The notes below the pieces were generated by a model that ran no database searches, was not told where the DNA came from, and saw nothing but the letters and a program-made list of their open reading frames with translations. Below, in pieces: positions 21,129-30,016 of a DNA stretch of 32,027 bases. The translations under genes and the position numbers were made by a program. The DNA comes from Terriglobia bacterium (GTDB lineage Bacteria; Acidobacteriota; Terriglobia; Bryobacterales; Bryobacteraceae), in contig JAIQEX010000079.1 of the NCBI GenBank assembly GCA_020073615.1, forward strand, positions 1 to 32,027, in the 5' to 3' direction. Position 1 is the first letter of the stretch. Every line of letters begins with the position of its first letter.

Positions 21129-21273
21129 ATCGCCCGAGCCCCGAACTGGCCGCGGAATGGCAAGCGCCGTGCTAGCGCAGGGCCCTGGAGCGGGTATGCG
21201 GGCCGATTCGTTCATGCCGCGTGTCCAAGCGGCGACGCGGCGTATCATGAGAGCAACACACCGTGGAGCGCGC

Positions 21274-22002
21274 GTGAGAAGTGGCTGGATCGTAGCGGCG
21301 GCGGCGGTATTCGTCCTGGCAGTGGCTGTGCGCGAACGCCGCCCCGACCCGCTGCCCGGCTTCCCCCGCCTGGTGCTGTGGGCCTGGGAGCGGCCCGAGC
21401 GCCTGCCGTTTGTGGACCCGCGCGCGGCCGGCGTGGCCTTTCTGGCGCGCACCGTCGCCTGGCACGATGGCGTCGTCGAATCGCGCCCGCGCCTGCAGCC
21501 ACTCGTCGTCCCTCCGGCCACGCCGCTCATGGCCGTGGTGCGCCTGGAGTCGGGCCGCGGGCCGCTGCCCGATGCGTCCGCCGTGGCGCACGAAACCGCG
21601 CGCGCCGCGGAGTTCCCGGGCCTCCGCGCGCTCCAGGTGGATTTCGACGCCAGGCTCTCAGAACGCGCGTGGTATCGAGCCATGCTCGGGCACCTGCGCC
21701 AGGCGCTGCCGCCGGCCCTGCCGCTGGGCATCACCGCGCTGGCGTCGTGGTGCCAGGATGACGATTGGATCGGCGGCCTCCCGGTGACCGACGCGGTGCC
21801 CATGGCCTTCCGCATGGGGCCGGGCGAGGCGTTCGTGGGCGCGCGCGTTCGCGAGGGTCTGTGCCGATCGAGCCTGGGCGTGGCCACCGATGAGCTGCCG
21901 GCCAGTGCCCCGCGCAGCCGGCGCCTGTACGTATTCCATCCGCGGCCGTGGACCGAAGCGGCATACCGCGGCGCTGTCGAACTGGCAAGGAGATGGCGAT
22001 GA
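21274..22002 (+). CDS. DUF3142 domain protein
   Basis: This is a 242-residue protein from a GTG start at 21274, which has GGAG five bases upstream; the frame is open to 21157, and an ATG at 21247 lacks a ribosome site. One hydrophobic helix near the N-terminus (WIVAAAAVFVLAVAV) indicates an anchor or signal. The remainder matches the DUF3142 pattern: PRLVLWAWERPERLPFVDP, VAFLARTVAW, LQVDFDARLSERAWYRAML, ITALASWCQDDDWI. This looks like a TIM-barrel glycoside-hydrolase-like fold, but no activity is established for the family as far as I know. The stop overlaps the start of the next gene by ATGA, so the two are co-translated. It diverges from hppA. Confidence 0.8.
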   Translation: MRSGWIVAAAAVFVLAVAVRERRPDPLPGFPRLVLWAWERPERLPFVDPRAAGVAFLARTVAWHDGVVESRPRLQPLVVPPATPLMAVVRLESGRGPLPDASAVAHETARAAEFPGLRALQVDFDARLSERAWYRAMLGHLRQALPPALPLGITALASWCQDDDWIGGLPVTDAVPMAFRMGPGEAFVGARVREGLCRSSLGVATDELPASAPRSRRLYVFHPRPWTEAAYRGAVELARRWR

Positions 22003-24185
22003 GGTACCTGCGTGTGGTGTTGATCCTGGTGGCGGCCGCGTTTGTTGTCGATCCGCCCGAGGGCAGTGGCTGCGGGCCATTCCTGCCCGAAGCGCAGTTC
22101 GGGTACCTTTACAACCCCGGCCCGGAATTCCTGCGCGGCGAGCTGGGCATCGTCCGGCCGCAATATTTCCGGCGCAACCTGGTGGTGGCCTACCGCTATC
22201 TTTCCGGCGCGCCCTTGACCGCCGAAGAGATCGCCGCGCTCTCTCCGCAAGTGGCGCAGCCAACCCAGTGGCCGCAAGGGCTCCAGTTCGGCGGACCGGT
22301 TTCCGCGGCGCGCTGGTTGGCGGCGCGCAATGCCGTACCCGGCGTGGCGCCGCTCAAGAGCATCGAGACCGACCGCCACACCTTCGTCGACGGCTACTAC
22401 GCCGCCTATCAGAACTGCCTCGACGATGCCTTTGACACCGCCGCCGCCACGCTGGCCAAGCGCGTCGCGCAGTGGGGCGGCAAGAGCGCGCAGGTGGCCG
22501 AGTGGGTTCGCGGCCAGGATGAGGTTTTCGCCAATTGCGGCGGTGGCGAGCCCCTGCCGGGCGTGCCCCAGACGCCGGAGCAGGCGGCCGCCCGCCAGCC
22601 GCATATCCCGGCGCCGCTCCCCGCGGACGCCGACCCGCTGCTGGCCGCCGACCGCCAGTACCAGATCGCCGCCGCGGCTTTCTACGCCACCAGGTATAAG
22701 GATGCGGAGGCGGGCTTCCGCGCGATCGCCGCCGATGCCGCTTCGCCCTGGCGCGATTCCGCCCCCTACTTGGCCGCCCGCGCGCTCATTCGCGAAGGGA
22801 CCGTCGGCGGCAGCCGCGATGCGCTGGTGTCTGCCGAATCGGCCCTGCGCGCGATTCGCGACGATCCCCGGCAGGCGCGCTGGCACGGCTCCGCGCAGGG
22901 TCTGCTGGATTTCGTCGCCGCGCGCCTGCGGCCCGAAGACCGCATGGTCGAGCTTGGCGCCGCACTCTCCCGGCCGGGACTGGGCGCGCGCATCGTACCG
23001 GCTTTGACGGACTACACCGCCCTGTGGGACCGCCAGAACAAGGTGCCGGCGGAGCGCAGCGGCATCGCCGATTGGATCGCATCGTTTCAGGGCGGCGGGC
23101 CGCACCCCATCGAACACTGGCAGCAGGCGCGCTCCACCGAGTGGCTGGTGGCCGCACTCGTGGCGGCGAAACCGAACGACCCCGCCGCGCCCGAGTTGAT
23201 CGCCGCGGCCCGCAAGATTCCGCCCGGCAATCCCGCCTATGCCACCGCGGCCTATTACGGCATCCTGCTGCAGACGGCGCGTCAGCAGGGCGACGCGCGC
23301 CAGTGGGCGGACGAAGCGCTGGCTGCAAAGCCGCCGCGCGCGGCGCGCAATTCCTTCCTGGCGGAGCGCATGAGCCTGGCGCGCGACTGGACGGAGTTCC
23401 TGCGCTACGCCCCGCGCCTTCCCGTGGCGGCAACCGTGGCGGTGGCCGACGAGCCCCTCGCGGACTATCGCGGCGAAGCGCCCCCGGATGTTACCTTCGA
23501 TCACGATGCCGCCACCGTTCTGAACCGGCGGGTGCCGCTCGATCTGTGGGTGGATGCCGCCGGCAACGCCCTGCTCCCCGAGAGGCTGCGGGCCGCGGTC
23601 GCGCAGGCCGGCTGGGTGCGCGCCGTGCTTCTGGACCGCACCGCCGAAGCCCGCGCGCTCGCCCTCCGCGCGGCCGGCCTGCACCCGGAGCTGGCCGCGC
23701 CGCTGCGCGAGTACGCTGCGGAAAATGCCCGGGACGCCCGCCGGTTTGCCGCCGTCTTCCTCATGCTGCGAACGCCCGGCCTGGCGCCGGTGGTGCGCGA
23801 GGGCTTCGGCCGCTACACGGCCAAGGTGGGCGCTATCGACTCGTTCCGCGACAACTGGTGGCGCCTGGGGACGCCGGCCCCCGCCGCCGCGCCGCCGCCC
23901 GCCGATTTCCTCCCGCCGGACGCCCGCGCGCGCGCCGACAAGGAGTGGGAGATGCTGGCTGCCGCCCCCGCCGCGCCCAACTACCTGTGTGCCCAAACAC
24001 TGGCCTGGGCGCGCGCGCATCCGCACGACCCGCGCGTCCCCGAGGCCTTGCACCTGGCCGTCCGCGCCACCCGCTACGGCCCCGGCGACCCGTCCACCCG
24101 CGCCTGGTCCCGTCAGGCGTTCCAACTGCTGCACGCGCGCTACCCGCGCTCGGAATGGGTGCAAAAGACCAAGTATTGGTACTGA
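21999..24185 (+). CDS. Large secreted protein of unknown function, partner of DUF3142
   Basis: This is a 728-residue protein. The ATG at 21999 has AAGGAG six bases before it and overlaps the DUF3142 stop by four bases, so the start is secure. Residues 1-22 form a signal peptide. A Cys in GSGCGPF could also be a lipid attachment site, but the spacing from the hydrophobic core is long. The rest is Ala/Arg/Pro rich and helical, with TPR-like stretches (RQYQIAAAAFYATRYKDAEAGFRAIAADAASP). No catalytic motif is recognised. The last 180 residues have a damaged, very similar copy at 29687-29992. It ends 12 bases from the convergent NACHT gene. Function unknown, probably envelope related. Confidence 0.82.
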   Translation: MRYLRVVLILVAAAFVVDPPEGSGCGPFLPEAQFGYLYNPGPEFLRGELGIVRPQYFRRNLVVAYRYLSGAPLTAEEIAALSPQVAQPTQWPQGLQFGGPVSAARWLAARNAVPGVAPLKSIETDRHTFVDGYYAAYQNCLDDAFDTAAATLAKRVAQWGGKSAQVAEWVRGQDEVFANCGGGEPLPGVPQTPEQAAARQPHIPAPLPADADPLLAADRQYQIAAAAFYATRYKDAEAGFRAIAADAASPWRDSAPYLAARALIREGTVGGSRDALVSAESALRAIRDDPRQARWHGSAQGLLDFVAARLRPEDRMVELGAALSRPGLGARIVPALTDYTALWDRQNKVPAERSGIADWIASFQGGGPHPIEHWQQARSTEWLVAALVAAKPNDPAAPELIAAARKIPPGNPAYATAAYYGILLQTARQQGDARQWADEALAAKPPRAARNSFLAERMSLARDWTEFLRYAPRLPVAATVAVADEPLADYRGEAPPDVTFDHDAATVLNRRVPLDLWVDAAGNALLPERLRAAVAQAGWVRAVLLDRTAEARALALRAAGLHPELAAPLREYAAENARDARRFAAVFLMLRTPGLAPVVREGFGRYTAKVGAIDSFRDNWWRLGTPAPAAAPPPADFLPPDARARADKEWEMLAAAPAAPNYLCAQTLAWARAHPHDPRVPEALHLAVRATRYGPGDPSTRAWSRQAFQLLHARYPRSEWVQKTKYWY

Positions 24186-24197
24186 TGTCGCGGGGTT

Positions 24198-27100
24198 CTA
24201 CCGTTCCGGCGCCGCCACCAGGGAGAGCAAGGCGTTGTAGGCGCCATCGAGCAAATGGGGGCCTTCCTCCTCTGCCATCAGTCGCACCACCCGTGGTAGA
24301 ACTGCAGGGTCGCGCCGCTCCGCGTTCAGCGTGCCCAGAGCGACCGCGGCCCGCCTGCGCACTTCCCCTGAAAGCAGAACAAAAACCAAAGGGTGGGTTC
24401 CGTAATCGAGCGCGGGCAGTATTGTCTGTATCGCTTTCTCGCTCCACTGATAATCGTTCAGCAGGAACTCGGCAGCCGCAATCCGGGCGGGCCAGCTATC
24501 CAGGCCCCGAAAGTCATCCAGGACCTCGACCAGTTCCGGAACTATTTCCCGCAGGGCATCGGTGTTGGCGCCCGCCAGCACTTCAACCGCACTGAGACGG
24601 GTTCGCCAGTCTTCCGCGCGCAGTAACTGCACCATTTCAGCCCGAACCGCCGGATTCGTGGCGGCCAGGCGGCTGAACAGCCGAACCGCCGCCTGTCGGG
24701 AACCGTCGTTGTCTTCGGAGCCTAACACGGGTAGCAGCCTCCGATACAGCACCTCGTCTTCCAGGGGGTTCCGGCAGATCGCGTCGACCGCGGCAGCGCG
24801 CACTCGCGAGTCCGGGTCATCGAGCTTGGACACGATCGCAGAGCGTACGGCGGGATACTGGCTCATTAAGCCGCCCAGTTGCCGGACTGCCGCGGCGCGA
24901 ACGTCTCCATCTTCGTCTTGGACTATGGCTAGGACTGCGGCGCGGACCTGCGGCTCTTCCCCTGTCAGCACTCCCAGTGCCCTCACAGTCGCCCTCCTGA
25001 CTCCGTAACAGCTGTCGTTGAGCCTGCCAACCAGAGCAGTCCGCACCCTCTCGTCACCGCTCGCCACTCCTTCCAGGGTTTCAATTGCGGCCCTCCGCAG
25101 GATTGGCTCCGGATCTTTCAGTTTTGCGAGGATGGCATCTCGCACCACCGGGTCCAGCGTCGCCAATTCCGCCATGGCCCTAATCGCGCCGGCCCTCAGG
25201 GTAACATCCGGTTCGCCGGTCTTCGCGAAAATCTCCGTGCGAACCGCGGCATCCTGGACTACCAGCCCGGCGAGAGCCGCTGCCGCCTCCTCCCGGACGG
25301 ACGGGTCTCCCAGCCGGCCGATGACGGCAGCGCGAGCCTCGGCATCCCGGTCTATCAACCCGGCCAACGCCAGAATTGCCGCGCCGCGCACTCGCCCATC
25401 CTGGTCGCCGGTTCTCGAAATGATAGTTGCACGTGCCGCCGGATCCTCTTGGACCCACAGCTTCACCCCTTCGACCGCCGCGAGGCGGACGCCCGCATTC
25501 CTATCCTCGAGCTTCTCAATGATTGCCCTTCGTATTGCTTCGTCGTGGCTTGACAGTCCGGCCAACACGTCGAGGGCGGCGGCACGCACCGCACCGTCCG
25601 GGTCGTCAAGCGCGCCAGTAACCCGCGAACGGATCAATGTATCCTGGCTCGCAATCCCGGCCACTGCCCTGACCCCGGCAGCGCGCACGCTCCCGTCCGT
25701 ATCGTCGAGCTTGGCCACGACCGCCGACCGGACCGAAGCGTCTCGATCCACCAGGCGAGCCAGCGCTTCAACGGCAGCGCTACGCAATCGGGGCTCCGGA
25801 TGGTTGAGCCGGGCTGAAATCCGTGCGGCGATTGCCCCATCCCCGGCCAGCTTTCCTAACGCGCGGATCGCACCGGCCCGCGCCCCTGCCGATTCAAGGC
25901 ATTGTAAGTTCCCCATCTCATTGCCGATCAGTTCGCGCACGGCGCCATGGCCCCGGACGCCCGGCGTGAGCGCACTGAGCGTTTGCCGGCGAGTCACCCA
26001 GTCTGGATGCGAAAAAAGGGCACACATGGCCGCGGTGATTGTCGAATCCTTGCCGGCGAATCGGCTCAAACCGGCAATGGCTTGCGCCCGTACCGTGCCG
26101 TCGATGTCTTGCAATGTGGAGACAACCGCGCGGAGCACCTCGGCGCTTGGGTATGCCATTCCCGCCAGCACGCGCGTAGCGGTCCTGCGCAACTCGCTAT
26201 CTGTATCGTTGAGCGCCGCCATGGCAGCCGTGAGCACCTCGGTATCCTGATCTAACAGCCCGGCCAGCGCATCCAGGGCAGCAGCACGCACTCCCGGTTC
26301 AGGGTCCCCCAACCGAGCTTTCACATGTTTGCGCACCGCGGGGTCGCCACCCACCAGTTCGGCCAACGCCCGAATCGCCGCTGCGCGCGTATCCGGGTCT
26401 CCGTCGTCGAGCTTGCCGGTTACCGCCAGGCAAAGCTCCGTGTCCTGCGCGAGCAGCCCACGCAGCGCGCCCATCGTCCACTGGCGCACGTTGGTCTGTG
26501 CATCGTTTAGTCTCGCGGCTACCGCGGCGCGCACGGCCGGATCCTTGGCCGCCACCCCTCCCAGCGCCCTAACTGCTCTCATACGGACAATCGGTGATGG
26601 ATCTTGTAGCTTTGAGATGACCGCTGCCCGCACCGACGGATCCTGGCCAACCAGTGAAGTAAGTGCCCCGATGGCGCCGGCGTGCACGATATCTTCTATT
26701 CCCTCCAATCTTTCGACCAGTGCTTCGCGAAGATCGTCGGATTGACGGACGAAGGACCCGATTTCGGCATCTGCCTCGTCGCTGAAATAAAAACCGCTGG
26801 CCATCCTAAGTACGAGCATCTTTGTGCTCTCATGCAGCCGGCCAGGTTCTACCCATACCCGCGAAAGAGGGCGAAGCATACCTATGCTCCAAATCCCGGC
26901 AGCATCCACAATCCCCGCCAATGCGTCCAGCGCCTCTGGGAGCCGAATGACGTCCCCCGCCCGCAGCAGCCCCAGGCGGCTCAGCAGGTCAATAGCCCTC
27001 GATGCCATGGTTCGCACGTGCGACGCCGCAAGGGGAACCAACTCCTGGACAAGCCCGCGCAGCACCCGCAAGTCGACGCCGATGTCATCCGCCGCGCAGT

Positions 27101-29555
27101 CACACGCCAGAAACAGATCGCGATGCAGAATCGCTTCGTAATCGCTGCCCGCGCCCAGAATCTGCTCCACCAGGTCGGTGACTTCCGCACTGCGATTCTC
27201 GGTCACGCCAAGTCGCGCGGCGGCCAGCAGGATGGGCTCGCGCCAGCGGCTCGCGTGCAGGTTGGGCCACAACAGCGCCCAGCGTTTCTCGGGCTGCATG
27301 CGGGCCAGGGCGCGCCCCGCAAAGTATTCCTGAAAGGTGAGATGCCGGAATCCGAAGGCGTTCTGCCCGCGCTCCACCAGCACCCCTGAAAACTGGCGCA
27401 TGTCGGCCAGGAAGATCTCCGCCCGGCGTTGGGCCGCGTGCAGGGTGGCCGCCGGCACATCCTTTGCATCGGGGTCCTCCCCTGCCTCGGCCAGATAGAT
27501 GGCGACTAGCTGCGCCATCAGTTCTTCGCGCGTCGCCGTGCCGCTCGCCCTGTTCTGCTGCAGCCACAGGGACAGCGGGATCAACACCGTTTCCGCCTCC
27601 AGGGTATCGGTGTGCTTCGGCGCGCTCAACCGCGCCCCGCGGCTGCGGTTTTCCTCCCAATTCTGGATCAGCGCGCGAACGTAGAGATCGTATAGCTGGA
27701 TGCGGCGTTGCGGCAGCCCGCCCACCTGCCGGTAGAGCAATGCGAGCATGGTCAGCAGCAGCGGATTCGCTGCCAGCCGCTCCACCCCCGGATTGCTCCG
27801 GAGTTCCTTGAGCAGGCGCCGCTCTTCCTCTTGCGCTACCAGCTCGGTCTGAGCGTCCCACGCCGCCATCGCGCGGCTCCACTGCCGCGCGAAAATCTCG
27901 ACCTCGCGCCGGAAGTCGAGCACCGTTACATGCGGCAGGTCGATGGAAAGCGGCGCGGCGCGGTACCCGTAAATGCGGCTCGTGAGCAGCACCCGGTTGC
28001 CGCGCAACATCGCTTCCCGAATAAACGCGCTCACCTGCTCCGCCACGTACTTGCGGCGGCTCTCTTCCACCACCTCATCGAGGCCATCGAGCAGCACCAG
28101 GGCGCCGCCTGCCTCGAGGGCCGCCTGAAAGATCGGATCGAGACCCGGCGCCGCGCGGCGGCGGTCGTAGTACCGCCCCAGAAACTCGCGGATGGTGAGT
28201 TCGGGCGCCTCGCCGAGCATTTCGTCGTAAGCGGCCAGCGGAACGAATATCGGCAGCCGCCCCCGGTCGGGACCGGTCAGTTGCAAATGCCGGGCGACGT
28301 CCTCCGGCCCCCGCGCGAACATCAACGCGAGGAATTGCAGCAGAGTCGTTTTTCCGCTGCCGGGGTCGCCCAGGATCACCAGGCCCCGTTTTTGCGGGTC
28401 CCGCAGTGCATCGGCGATGGGAAAACGCTCCACCCTCTCCTTCGCCCAGCGCTCCCTCCGCAAAGCGTCAAGCCGCAGTTGCGCTTCCCGAACATCAGCC
28501 TCGCGCCCACCCTCTTCCATCGCGCGCAGGACGCTGCGTTCTTCCGGGCTGAACACATCCGCCCCTTCGGGAAGCTGACTCACGGCGCGCAGGTGAACAT
28601 AGACATCCTCCAGAGGAAGAACGATGGGTTTCAAGCCTGTGGAGAGCCCTTCCAGGCGCAGATTGCAGTACGAGGCCTTGACCAACTCGCGATACCGCAC
28701 CTCCCGGGCAGCAAGTTCTTCCGCGGATAGTTGTTCCGCGGGGCGGTCGATGGCCCGGCGCAGTATCTCCAGAACGTCTACCAGCGGCGAAAAATCGATC
28801 GCCGGCTTAATATCCGGTCCGGCTGCGTTAATCGACGGATGACCGCCCGCATCGAGCGTAATGTAACCGCCCTGCGTCCAAAGGCCTGCTGCCAACTGCT
28901 GGTAGATATCGACGTTCTGGCCCGGCTGCGGGGTTTCCATCGCGCGCCGAACCGCTTCGATCACCTCACCGATCTTCGTCTGCCCCCGTAATAGCTGCTT
29001 GATGAGGCGGACGAGTTCGCTGCCGTGCGCCGCTGAGGACTCGGCCGCTTTCGCCTGTCGTTCCAGCAAGGCTAACTGCGCCCTGCTGTTCTCCGCAATC
29101 TTCCGCAACAGGCCGATCTTAATGGCGCCCTGCAACTCGCGGTTCTTTGCCGCGGCATCGTAGAACGCCGCCACGAAGGCCGAAATGACGTCCTGAAATG
29201 CGATGGTGTCCGGATCGAATCCCGCGTCGGCGAATTCGCTGCGAAGCAGGTCCATGTTGAGGCTTGCGCCAGGGCGGGGATCGATCACTTGACTCAGTTC
29301 TTCTATGACCGCCTCCCGCTTCATGAACGCCTGGAACAGCTCCAGGTAATGGTCGCGATATTCGGAGGTCAGCGGGAGCCGGCCAACCGCCTTGGTCAGC
29401 CCCTCACTCAGGGCTTGCTGCAGGGCTCGTGTGTGTGGCTCATCCTGGAAGAGACGAGCCACCCGCGTGCCGGCGGCTATCAGCAGACGCATGGTGAGGT
29501 CAGCCGCAATCTTGCCTGTATAGCCGCTCAGCCATGCCGCATCCGGTAATATCAT
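24198..29555 (-). CDS. Giant NACHT-HEAT STAND NTPase, candidate immune sensor
   Basis: This is a 1785-residue soluble protein. I place the start at ATG 29555; the open frame continues upstream to 30830, but that part is antisense to other sequence. Residues 1-380 are helical and match no effector I recognise. A NACHT module follows: Walker A GDPGSGKTT at 396-404, Walker B LVLLDGLDE at 486-494, a sensor arginine in LLTSR near 525, a winged-helix-type region near NPLLLTMLALLYRQVGG (about 593) and FGFRHLTFQEYFAGRAL at 734-750. From about residue 945 to the end there are some 24 HEAT-like repeats with a 33-residue period, consensus DpxVRaAvxxkLxDpdxxVRaaAvraLagL. Such proteins oligomerise on ligand binding; bacterial NACHT proteins often protect against phage. 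The immune role is inference. No partner gene is intact nearby. Confidence 0.9.
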   Translation of the reverse strand: MILPDAAWLSGYTGKIAADLTMRLLIAAGTRVARLFQDEPHTRALQQALSEGLTKAVGRLPLTSEYRDHYLELFQAFMKREAVIEELSQVIDPRPGASLNMDLLRSEFADAGFDPDTIAFQDVISAFVAAFYDAAAKNRELQGAIKIGLLRKIAENSRAQLALLERQAKAAESSAAHGSELVRLIKQLLRGQTKIGEVIEAVRRAMETPQPGQNVDIYQQLAAGLWTQGGYITLDAGGHPSINAAGPDIKPAIDFSPLVDVLEILRRAIDRPAEQLSAEELAAREVRYRELVKASYCNLRLEGLSTGLKPIVLPLEDVYVHLRAVSQLPEGADVFSPEERSVLRAMEEGGREADVREAQLRLDALRRERWAKERVERFPIADALRDPQKRGLVILGDPGSGKTTLLQFLALMFARGPEDVARHLQLTGPDRGRLPIFVPLAAYDEMLGEAPELTIREFLGRYYDRRRAAPGLDPIFQAALEAGGALVLLDGLDEVVEESRRKYVAEQVSAFIREAMLRGNRVLLTSRIYGYRAAPLSIDLPHVTVLDFRREVEIFARQWSRAMAAWDAQTELVAQEEERRLLKELRSNPGVERLAANPLLLTMLALLYRQVGGLPQRRIQLYDLYVRALIQNWEENRSRGARLSAPKHTDTLEAETVLIPLSLWLQQNRASGTATREELMAQLVAIYLAEAGEDPDAKDVPAATLHAAQRRAEIFLADMRQFSGVLVERGQNAFGFRHLTFQEYFAGRALARMQPEKRWALLWPNLHASRWREPILLAAARLGVTENRSAEVTDLVEQILGAGSDYEAILHRDLFLACDCAADDIGVDLRVLRGLVQELVPLAASHVRTMASRAIDLLSRLGLLRAGDVIRLPEALDALAGIVDAAGIWSIGMLRPLSRVWVEPGRLHESTKMLVLRMASGFYFSDEADAEIGSFVRQSDDLREALVERLEGIEDIVHAGAIGALTSLVGQDPSVRAAVISKLQDPSPIVRMRAVRALGGVAAKDPAVRAAVAARLNDAQTNVRQWTMGALRGLLAQDTELCLAVTGKLDDGDPDTRAAAIRALAELVGGDPAVRKHVKARLGDPEPGVRAAALDALAGLLDQDTEVLTAAMAALNDTDSELRRTATRVLAGMAYPSAEVLRAVVSTLQDIDGTVRAQAIAGLSRFAGKDSTITAAMCALFSHPDWVTRRQTLSALTPGVRGHGAVRELIGNEMGNLQCLESAGARAGAIRALGKLAGDGAIAARISARLNHPEPRLRSAAVEALARLVDRDASVRSAVVAKLDDTDGSVRAAGVRAVAGIASQDTLIRSRVTGALDDPDGAVRAAALDVLAGLSSHDEAIRRAIIEKLEDRNAGVRLAAVEGVKLWVQEDPAARATIISRTGDQDGRVRGAAILALAGLIDRDAEARAAVIGRLGDPSVREEAAAALAGLVVQDAAVRTEIFAKTGEPDVTLRAGAIRAMAELATLDPVVRDAILAKLKDPEPILRRAAIETLEGVASGDERVRTALVGRLNDSCYGVRRATVRALGVLTGEEPQVRAAVLAIVQDEDGDVRAAAVRQLGGLMSQYPAVRSAIVSKLDDPDSRVRAAAVDAICRNPLEDEVLYRRLLPVLGSEDNDGSRQAAVRLFSRLAATNPAVRAEMVQLLRAEDWRTRLSAVEVLAGANTDALREIVPELVEVLDDFRGLDSWPARIAAAEFLLNDYQWSEKAIQTILPALDYGTHPLVFVLLSGEVRRRAAVALGTLNAERRDPAVLPRVVRLMAEEEGPHLLDGAYNALLSLVAAPER
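24210..26720 (-). repeat. Array of about 24 HEAT-repeat units, 99-bp period
   Basis: Within the NACHT-HEAT gene the 3' half is made of about 24 diverged units, most exactly 33 codons long, each beginning near Asp-x-x-x-Arg and carrying Leu-x-Asp at position 12-14 and Val-Arg at 19-20. A few units are shorter or longer (for example around 25300 and 25900). The regularity also creates long spurious open frames on the opposite strand. Confidence 0.8.
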
Positions 29556-29645
29556 GTCGCCCCGACCAGGGAATGATAGTACATCGCGCCGCGGATGTCC
29601 TTCTCGGTCACCGTGAAAACAAGAGCGCCTGCGCGGCGAGCTCGG
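29552..29645 (-). other. Short open frame coupled to the NACHT start (leader or gene remnant)
   Basis: On the minus strand a frame reading GALVFTVTEKDIRGAMYYHS and a few more residues ends in TGA at 29552-29554, overlapping the NACHT ATG as ATGA. Upstream it is closed by a stop near 29645, leaving about 30 codons. A GTG inside could start a 19-residue peptide. The amino-acid pattern looks like the end of a real protein. It is either a translationally coupling leader or the last codons of a lost partner gene. Confidence 0.35.
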
Positions 29646-29686
29646 TATCACGCCCCGCGGCTTCCCGCGGCGGCGCGGCCTCGGAT

Positions 29687-29992
29687 GCCGCGGTCGCTCA
29701 GGCCGGCTGGGTGCGCGCCGTGATTCTGGACCGTACCGCCGAGGCCCACGCTCTCGCCCTCCGCGCGGCCGGTCTGCGCCCGGAGCCGCCCGTGCGCGGC
29801 GGAGAATGTGCCCGACGCCCGCCGCTTCGCGGCTGTCTTCCTCACGCTGCGCACGCCCGGCCTGGCGCCGCCGGTGCGCGAGGGCTTCGGCCGCTACCCC
29901 GCCGCGCACGCGCATCCGGCCGGCCCGCGCGTGCCCGAAGCCCTGCACCTGGCCATCCGCGCTACCCGCTACGGCCCCGGCAACCAGGACAC
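29687..29992 (+). pseudogene. Decayed partial copy of the 728-residue secreted-protein gene
   Basis: The segment aligns to 23592-24092 in the same orientation. The first 99 aligned bases show about eight differences by eye (for example QAGWVRAVILDRTAEAHALA against QAGWVRAVLLDRTAEARALA). A small deletion then shifts the frame near 29795, similarity continues through RTPGLAPPVREGFGRY, a gap of roughly 190 bases follows, and it resumes at VPEALHLAIRATRYGPG. It has no start, no signal peptide and no intact frame. It is the remnant of a second copy of this gene. With the intact copy it forms a direct repeat bracketing the NACHT-HEAT gene. Bases 29993-30016 hold nothing recognisable. Confidence 0.8.
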
Positions 29993-30016
29993 CGCGCCTT
30001 CTCCCGCCAGGCTGGT

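Noticed and set aside
21078-24164. Minus-strand open frame of 1028 residues
   Set aside because: It is antisense to DUF3142 and the 728-residue gene, which have signal peptides, ribosome sites and an ATGA overlap; the antisense product is low-complexity.
25018-26250. 410-residue plus-strand frame rich in Ser/Arg/Ala, seemingly repetitive
   Set aside because: It is antisense to the HEAT repeats; its periodicity merely mirrors the 99-bp units.
24210-26720. Regular repeats that might suggest a CRISPR or satellite array
   Set aside because: Units are diverged at DNA level, conserved at protein level and in one continuous frame, so they are coding HEAT repeats.
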